A stretch of DNA of 25,789 nt from a virus. The position numbers and the translations under genes were made by a program. The notes below the pieces were generated by a model. That model did not search any database. It was given only the letters and a program-made list of their open reading frames with translations, and had not been told where the DNA came from. This document shows positions 20,916-25,789 of this stretch, piece by piece (position 1 is the stretch's first letter; every line of letters begins with the position of its first letter). The stretch spans positions 1 through 25,789 of IMG/VR virus record IMGVR_UViG_3300009603_000053; one strand, written 5' to 3'.

Positions 20916-23900
20916 ATGAAATACGAACAAACACAACAAGCAATATTAAGAGGACTGCAAGATGGCAACGAAATCACCGAAGACGAATACGGAAGAATTG
21001 GCGGCGCTCTTTCTGGAGTCGAATCGAATCTACGGACCAAGCCTTCCCAAGAAGGAAATGGACCAGTTGATAACCAAACAATCGAAACTACTGGCCGACA
21101 CCGCGAAATCCGAGAAGAGGCTGGAAGAGATCCTGGCGCAACCTCCGAAGAGGTAGACCCCGATGTAACCCTTGTCATGAGGCAAGGGGAAGAACCGATT
21201 GAATCCCCCGATACTCCCTTGGCCACTCCGGCCGTGTTTGATCCGACACAAGAATATGAAGTCCAGCAAGTTGGCGGATGGGGTGCGTTCAAAGGATTTT
21301 TCAAGAAACGCCCTCCGAGAGAACCCTTCAACGTACGCCCCATGGGACCGGCCGGTCAGAACAATGAAGTTCTGCAAAAATTCGTTAAGCAATATGTTGA
21401 TAACGAAATGGATTTCACCGAGCCCAGGAACATTGATGAAGTTAAGGCCGAGGCCAAGGCTGATCCGAGAGATCCACGGGACATCGATCCGGCGGAACTG
21501 GATAACTCGGCCATCATCGTTAAGATCCGCCAGATGACTAACGCGGCATCTATCCGGGCGATGGAAGCAGTTAAAAAAGCCAACCAAACAAAATTACCGG
21601 AAGACATAAAGGCGGCCAAGGAAGCGATGGTTGATATGGGAAACCACTTGGTTACCGAGCAAAGCCTAAAATCCGGCCCGGCGCGTACTACAAAATATAT
21701 GGGAGTCAAACTGGATCCGGAAGATCCTATATCCGAGTTGCAAGCTAAAAAGTTTTCCGAAGTTGCAATTGAGGCCGCCATGGAAGCGCCAATCGGTGCC
21801 AGTGATGAACAGTGGCTTAAAATTATGGCCAATGCGGCCGAGCATATGGAAATTGATGAATGGGCGGAAAAGGCCAAGGACATTATCGGATTCAAGGATG
21901 TATTTTTGGGACTCATGTATCCATTCATGTTGAGTTCTTTTAAAACAATCTTGGGTGTCAATGTTGTAAGTAATTTAAATATCCTGATTAATTACCCACT
22001 GACAAAAGGGGCGGCGGCTGTTTTGAGCCCGGCACGGCGGGCTGCCATTTTTTGGAAGAGTGATAAAGATCGTATAACTTACAAGAACGGACTCCGGTCC
22101 TTAATGGTTATTGGGCGTGCCTTTCCGGAAGCAATGGCATTCGCTTGGCAAACTTTAAAAACCAATCAACCGGCTGGCGGCCAGAAAACAAAACTCGATC
22201 AATCTTTTTCAAACACCAAGGAAGATGAAGTTATCACCTCCGGCAATCTTAGAGACATGTTTGAAAATATTCATCAGAACCCGGCCAATAAGGATAAGTG
22301 GTTTAAACAAACGATCACACCGCAAACTGTTAAAGAGGGCGGACCCTTTGCTCTCTTCATTGATGCAGTGGGCAAGGTGACCAGTTATCCGGGCCGAGGA
22401 TTAAAAGGTGGAGATGAATTTTTCAAAACTTTCGGCAGACGGTTAGGCCAGATGGATGAAGCCTACAAGAAAGCATTCAAGGATGTGGAAGCCGGTGCGA
22501 TTACTATTGGCGAGGTTGAAGAAGTGGTTGACGCTTATTTAAAAAAACCAACTCCTAAAATGATGTTCAAGGGTGAAGAGCTCGCGGAGTTCATGACCTT
22601 GCAGCAAGACCTCGGGGAACTCGGTGAGTTAATGAATCGGGCGCGTGATACCGGGATTCTGAATTACGGATTGCCATGGGGCCGGATGTTTGTACCTTTT
22701 TTAAAGGTCATGGTGAATTCTACTAAATATGCATTGCACATGTCCAACATGACCGGGAAATCTTTTGATGATTTAAAAGGATTAAACGGCGGTGCCGCGC
22801 GAGACATGGCACTCGGTCGGTTTGTTGTAGCCGCTGGATATGTAACCACGGCCCATTTTCTTGCGACCGGGTTTTGGGATAATGTTCAGCTTTGGGGTTA
22901 CGGTGCCTCTGGTGTGGATATGCCGGATCCGGAAAACACCAAGGCCCTTAAAGAAATAGAAATGAATGCCGGGTTCAAACCGTGTTCCATAGTATTTGAT
23001 GATGAAAACGGCGGTCGGCATACTTACCAGTTTGGCAAGATCGAACCGCTCGGCACTTACTTCTGTATGGTTGCGGATATTGCCCAAAACGCTCATGACA
23101 TCGCTGGATATTGGGGCGAAGAAGAGTACGGGAAATTAATGATGACGTTGTATGCGGTCGGACACAATAACCTGATCTCGAAAAGTTGGGCGCGGTCGGT
23201 CCATGAATTACTGAATCTGTTTATGAATCCGACTGATCAAACGGCGCGATATTTTGACAATCTGGTCCGGATGGGTATTCCCCGGATTGTTTCTGATTTC
23301 AAGACCGCGGCCGGGGATGATGAATTCCGGGAAATCCAGCATGCCATTGACGGGGTACAGGGAGTTTGGGAAGTGATGAAAAACCAGATCCCAGGATTAA
23401 GCAAAACGCTGCCTGGCAAGAAAAATATCTGGTACGAACCGGTTGCTAACCATGGCAACTGGGGGCCTGACTTTATCAGCCCGTTTAACTACACCCGGAC
23501 TGATCCGGACATAGTGGACAAGGAAATGAAGCGATTGAGAATGCCAATGAGAAATGTGAATTATAGAATAGAAGGCGTAAAACTTCACCCGGCGGTCAGG
23601 ATCCGGTGGATGCAGTTGGCCAATGAGCCCATGTATCACCAAGTATTACCACTTGGTGGCAAACCGATTGCCAAGAAGGCGGTCGAGGCGATTATCAAGA
23701 GCCAGCGTTATATCGGATGGACTGATGATGAACGGGTGGAATACGTTAAAAAGGAAATCATGGGCCGAAGAAGTATCGCCAAGAAACGATTATTTGATGC
23801 TGGGGGTCCCATGGATGAAGTGATTGCCAAACATCAGCCGGATCTGTTAACAAGAATCGAAGAGTCGAAAGCCCGGCAACAAAAAACAGATAATCCGCTT

Positions 23901-23972
23901 GAACAACAAGACTACTTTAACCAACTAGGTACATCGCGAGGACCGGTGTTACCAAATTTACGGGTGCAATAA
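20916..23972 (+). CDS. Large internal virion (ejection) protein
   Basis: A 1018-residue protein in the T7 gp16 position, last of the internal protein genes. Residues 81-86 (DPDVTL) repeat the motif of the preceding protein. Residues about 326-380 hold a hydrophobic run (VFLGLMYPFMLSSFKTILG, LNILINYPLTKGAAAVL) that could insert in the inner membrane. Further on, WGRMFVPFLKVMVNSTKYAL and ALGRFVVAAGYVTTAHFLAT are characteristic of large podoviral ejection proteins. No transglycosylase motif is visible. The first 80 codons are poor in hydrophobic residues and overlap a 64-codon frame, and the ATG has no ribosome-binding site. Reinitiation after the stop at 20911, or a different true start, must be considered. 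Confidence 0.82.
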   Translation: MKYEQTQQAILRGLQDGNEITEDEYGRIGGALSGVESNLRTKPSQEGNGPVDNQTIETTGRHREIREEAGRDPGATSEEVDPDVTLVMRQGEEPIESPDTPLATPAVFDPTQEYEVQQVGGWGAFKGFFKKRPPREPFNVRPMGPAGQNNEVLQKFVKQYVDNEMDFTEPRNIDEVKAEAKADPRDPRDIDPAELDNSAIIVKIRQMTNAASIRAMEAVKKANQTKLPEDIKAAKEAMVDMGNHLVTEQSLKSGPARTTKYMGVKLDPEDPISELQAKKFSEVAIEAAMEAPIGASDEQWLKIMANAAEHMEIDEWAEKAKDIIGFKDVFLGLMYPFMLSSFKTILGVNVVSNLNILINYPLTKGAAAVLSPARRAAIFWKSDKDRITYKNGLRSLMVIGRAFPEAMAFAWQTLKTNQPAGGQKTKLDQSFSNTKEDEVITSGNLRDMFENIHQNPANKDKWFKQTITPQTVKEGGPFALFIDAVGKVTSYPGRGLKGGDEFFKTFGRRLGQMDEAYKKAFKDVEAGAITIGEVEEVVDAYLKKPTPKMMFKGEELAEFMTLQQDLGELGELMNRARDTGILNYGLPWGRMFVPFLKVMVNSTKYALHMSNMTGKSFDDLKGLNGGAARDMALGRFVVAAGYVTTAHFLATGFWDNVQLWGYGASGVDMPDPENTKALKEIEMNAGFKPCSIVFDDENGGRHTYQFGKIEPLGTYFCMVADIAQNAHDIAGYWGEEEYGKLMMTLYAVGHNNLISKSWARSVHELLNLFMNPTDQTARYFDNLVRMGIPRIVSDFKTAAGDDEFREIQHAIDGVQGVWEVMKNQIPGLSKTLPGKKNIWYEPVANHGNWGPDFISPFNYTRTDPDIVDKEMKRLRMPMRNVNYRIEGVKLHPAVRIRWMQLANEPMYHQVLPLGGKPIAKKAVEAIIKSQRYIGWTDDERVEYVKKEIMGRRSIAKKRLFDAGGPMDEVIAKHQPDLLTRIEESKARQQKTDNPLEQQDYFNQLGTSRGPVLPNLRVQ
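20962..21156 (+). CDS. Possible overprinted 64-residue gene
   Basis: The product, MATKSPKTNTEELAALFLES onward, reads like a real helical protein (LPKKEMDQLITKQSKLLAD, then SEKRLEEILAQPPKR). Its leucine spacing and composition are better balanced than those of the overlapping frame. AGAGGA (20949-20954) lies 7 bases before the ATG. The whole gene lies inside the first 80 codons of the large ejection gene, in another frame. Its TAG (21154-21156) falls exactly where the conserved DPDVTL motif of that gene begins. It may be a separate small gene, the true start of the ejection protein by a -1 frameshift, or chance. Confidence 0.5.
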   Translation: MATKSPKTNTEELAALFLESNRIYGPSLPKKEMDQLITKQSKLLADTAKSEKRLEEILAQPPKR

Positions 23973-25310
23973 ATGACTGTATCGACTACAACCAGAAAAA
24001 AGAGTTATACCGGTAATGGTTCGACAAATATTTTCGCGTATGATTTCCGAATTTTTAGTGATTCGGATTTAAAAGTATACGTTGATTCCGTTTTAAAATC
24101 CCTCACGACTCATTACACAGTATCCGGAGCCGGAGCGGCATCAGGCGGAAATGTGACATTCACACTCGGCAATACTCCGGCAAGTTCGAAGAGTGTCGTA
24201 CTTCTCCGCACGCTTCCCCGAACACAAGCAACCGATTACGTTGACAACTCCGCATTAAGCGCAACCTCTCTTGAAGATACCGCTGATAAAAATTTAATGC
24301 TGATCCAAGAGATCGATGCGGTAGCCGGGGAAGGTTTTGGATTTGCTGAAACGGTCGTGGATGCCGGAACCACAACGGTCAACAAGAACGCAGCGGATCG
24401 CGCTAATAAATTACTATCATTCGATGCGGCTGGCGGACTGATCGCCACGCAAGAAATCGGGGTGAGCCGGGGAAACTGGGCAGCCTCGACTGCATATATT
24501 CAGCGCGACATTATTAAGGATACCGATAATAATAATATTTATCTCTGTATTGTTGCACACACATCCAGTGGAGCGGTTCCGATCAGTTCGAATACCGATG
24601 TAGCCAAGTGGGTTTTATTAGTTGATGCCGCGAGTGCAACGACCAGCGCCACGGCGGCTGCTACCAGTGCGACCGCTAGTGCGACCAGTGCGACCGCTAG
24701 TGCGACCAGTGCAACCGCGGCAGCTACATCTGCAACTGCCGGGGCAACCTCCGCCACGGCTAGTGCAACCTCGGCAACCGCGGCGGCTTCCAGTGCGACT
24801 GCGGCGGCGGCATCAGCGGATGCGTTTGATGATTTATATTTAGGGAGCAAGTCGGGGGATGTATCCGTTGACAATGATGGGGATGCACTCACGGCTGGAG
24901 ATTTATATTTTAATACCTCTGCCAATAATTTAAGAGTATGGAATGGATCAGCATGGCAAGTCGCTGCGGTAAGCACCAGCGGAATGCTCACAGAAATCAG
25001 TGAGGATACTTCGCCGCAACTTGGTGGTGACCTCGATACAAACTCGCGAAACATTTTAATCGATGACGCACATTTTATCGCGGACGATAGCGGCAATGAA
25101 TATATTATTTTCCAGAAAACTGCATCAGCAATCAATCAAATTGATGTGACGAATGCGGCGGCTGACAACGATCCAAGTATCACCGCAACGGGTGGCGATA
25201 GCAATGTTGGTTTAACTATTGCAGCCAAAGGCACCGGGGTAGTCCAAATTACAACAACGATGAATCCAACATTAACCAGTACAGGCAAGGCTCTAGTCCT
25301 TGGATTTTAG
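23973..25310 (+). CDS. Tail fibre protein with T7 gp17-like N-terminus
   Basis: A 445-residue fibre. Residues 1-150 follow the T7 tail fibre N-terminal domain that docks on the tail: KSYTGNGSTNIFAYDFRIF, then VYVDSVLKSLTTHYTVSGAG, VVLLRTLPRTQATDYV and SLEDTADKNLMLIQEI. Residues about 165-215 (NWAASTAYIQRDIIKDTD, IYLCIVAHTSSG) resemble a small carbohydrate-binding module. Residues 220-283 are an Ala/Thr/Ser heptad array. LYLGSKSGDVSVDNDGDALT followed by GDLYFNTSANNLRVWNGSAW is a segment common in marine phage fibres. The end, TAAKGTGVVQITTT-like, is short, with no chaperone domain. Receptor binding may involve the following genes. Confidence 0.88.
   Translation: MTVSTTTRKKSYTGNGSTNIFAYDFRIFSDSDLKVYVDSVLKSLTTHYTVSGAGAASGGNVTFTLGNTPASSKSVVLLRTLPRTQATDYVDNSALSATSLEDTADKNLMLIQEIDAVAGEGFGFAETVVDAGTTTVNKNAADRANKLLSFDAAGGLIATQEIGVSRGNWAASTAYIQRDIIKDTDNNNIYLCIVAHTSSGAVPISSNTDVAKWVLLVDAASATTSATAAATSATASATSATASATSATAAATSATAGATSATASATSATAAASSATAAAASADAFDDLYLGSKSGDVSVDNDGDALTAGDLYFNTSANNLRVWNGSAWQVAAVSTSGMLTEISEDTSPQLGGDLDTNSRNILIDDAHFIADDSGNEYIIFQKTASAINQIDVTNAAADNDPSITATGGDSNVGLTIAAKGTGVVQITTTMNPTLTSTGKALVLGF
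24634..24822 (+). repeat. In-frame heptad repeat array in the tail fibre gene
   Basis: About eight degenerate 21-base units encode seven-residue repeats of the form ATSATAA, ATSATAS or ATSATAG. Two adjacent units, 24669-24689 and 24690-24710, are identical copies of 21 bases; the others differ mainly at third positions. Such a tract should form a flexible or helical fibre shaft and can change length by slippage without losing frame. Confidence 0.85.
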
Positions 25311-25319
25311 GAGAACGTT

Positions 25320-25649
25320 ATGGCAAGCGAATTATTAAAAGTATCACATACCGCTGGAGTCACTAACAGCGAATCAGTGTTAATTAATGGTGTCAGTGGA
25401 CATACTTATACCATTCTTTCAATTACATTTTGCGAAACGGCTGGGGCGGCTGAAACATTCGATCTTTATATCGATGACGACGGTGGCGGAACAGATTATG
25501 AGATTTATTCAGATCAGCCACTAGGAGCTAACCAAACTTTTGAGCATACTGGAAGAATCATTCTTGAGGGTACTGACCATTTATGTGCTGCAACTGCAAG
25601 CTCTGCCAATGTTGACATCGTTGTTAGCTACCTCGATCAGACCCTATAG
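25320..25649 (+). CDS. Small beta-rich tail-associated protein
   Basis: A 109-residue protein starting MASELLKVSHTAGVTNSESV after TTAGGAG. Strands predominate (GHTYTILSITFCETAGAAET, FDLYIDDDGGGTDYEIY, NVDIVVSYLDQTL), suggesting a small beta-sandwich. It follows the fibre gene by 9 bases and is followed closely by another tail-type gene, so it is probably a virion or fibre-accessory protein. It resembles in style the protein at 11425-11886 but has no clear sequence match to it. Similar short proteins are found near fibre genes of uncultured marine podoviruses; the function is unknown. Confidence 0.68.
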   Translation: MASELLKVSHTAGVTNSESVLINGVSGHTYTILSITFCETAGAAETFDLYIDDDGGGTDYEIYSDQPLGANQTFEHTGRIILEGTDHLCAATASSANVDIVVSYLDQTL

Positions 25650-25661
25650 GAGATATATAAT

Positions 25662-25789
25662 ATGAGTGGAATCGTAGGAGGAATTAATCTTAGAAGTTCT
25701 GGTCTGGTAAATAATAGTTCGGCGGCAGATGGGGCATTACTTACTGGGACAGGAACAGGATTACCAGCGGGTTTTGAAGCTGCTGCTGG
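25662..25789 (+). CDS. Start of a further tail/structural gene (3' cut by window edge)
   Basis: The open frame runs off the window after 42 codons. It starts MSGIVGGINLRSSGLVNNSS, a Gly/Ser-rich opening (Ser-Gly-Ile-Val-Gly-Gly) that recurs in structural proteins of uncultured marine phages encoded after the tail fibre. TAGGAG (25647-25652) lies 9 bases before the ATG. Nothing more can be said about its fold; a fibre or receptor-binding component is the likeliest guess from position. Confidence 0.62.
   Translation, partial: MSGIVGGINLRSSGLVNNSSAADGALLTGTGTGLPAGFEAAA

Noticed and set aside
21356-21961. Long - strand open frame (201 codons)
   Set aside because: Antisense shadow of the large ejection gene, whose + strand product has clear ejection-protein features; Ser/Ala-rich composition is typical of a shadow.
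24539-25135. Long - strand open frame over the tail fibre gene
   Set aside because: Ala/Val repeats are the antisense of the Ala/Thr/Ser heptad array; no ribosome-binding site.
1-25789. CRISPR array, insertion sequence, integrase or attachment site
   Set aside because: No spaced direct repeats, transposase, recombinase or repressor motifs were seen on either strand.

Overview
This window is part of the genome of a short-tailed (podovirus-type) bacterial virus. All credible genes lie on the + strand, are tightly packed and often overlap as ATGA or TAATG. Late genes follow the T7-like order: terminase, portal, scaffold, capsid, two tail-tube/nozzle proteins, a gp13-like acetyltransferase, three to four internal virion proteins, tail fibre. 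The structural proteins resemble the group that includes Bordetella phage BPP-1 (a Bbp19-like protein is present) and uncultured marine podoviruses more than T7 itself. No integrase, repressor, tRNA or CRISPR array was recognised, so nothing points to lysogeny. The host cannot be named from the sequence; two-membrane spanin genes indicate a Gram-negative one.

Layout. 1-208 is the 3' end of a DnaB-type replicative helicase. 205-2078 is a run of small early/middle genes: coiled-coil proteins, a DUF1064 nuclease-like protein, a small membrane protein and a dATP/dGTP diphosphohydrolase-like protein. 2079-2778 is the only large gene-free stretch; it holds homopolymer runs, a terminator-like hairpin and a purine-rich tract. 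2779-4973 carries lysis and small accessory genes: M15 peptidase, zinc ribbon, exported protein, holin-like protein, HNH-like protein, a 25-residue membrane microprotein and an overlapping i-spanin/o-spanin pair. 4960-9909 is packaging and head assembly: candidate small terminase, large terminase, proline-rich protein, portal, Bbp19-like protein, scaffold. 10010-11412 is the major capsid gene. 11425-15475 is head/tail completion. 15476-23972 encodes the internal (ejection) proteins. 23973 to the end is the tail fibre and accessory tail genes, the last cut by the window edge.

The most striking feature is that the major capsid gene is split into three exons by two small group I introns, 10262-10528 and 10725-10987. 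Joining 10010-10261, 10529-10724 and 10988-11412 restores one 290-residue capsid protein. Both introns have recognisable P1, P2, P4, P7 and P9 pairings, differ from each other by compensatory base-pair changes, and carry no homing endonuclease gene. Other points of note are a cysteine-rich Gp88-like domain fused into an 805-residue internal virion protein, a possible overprinted 64-codon gene inside the start of the 1018-codon ejection gene, a short N-terminal motif shared by two ejection proteins, and two apparent domain insertions in the tail nozzle protein.

How the genes work together: terminase and portal fill a scaffold-built capsid whose subunit requires RNA splicing; the gp11/gp12-like proteins close the head and form the tail; the internal proteins are presumably ejected into the host with the DNA; the peptidase, holin candidate and spanins release progeny.
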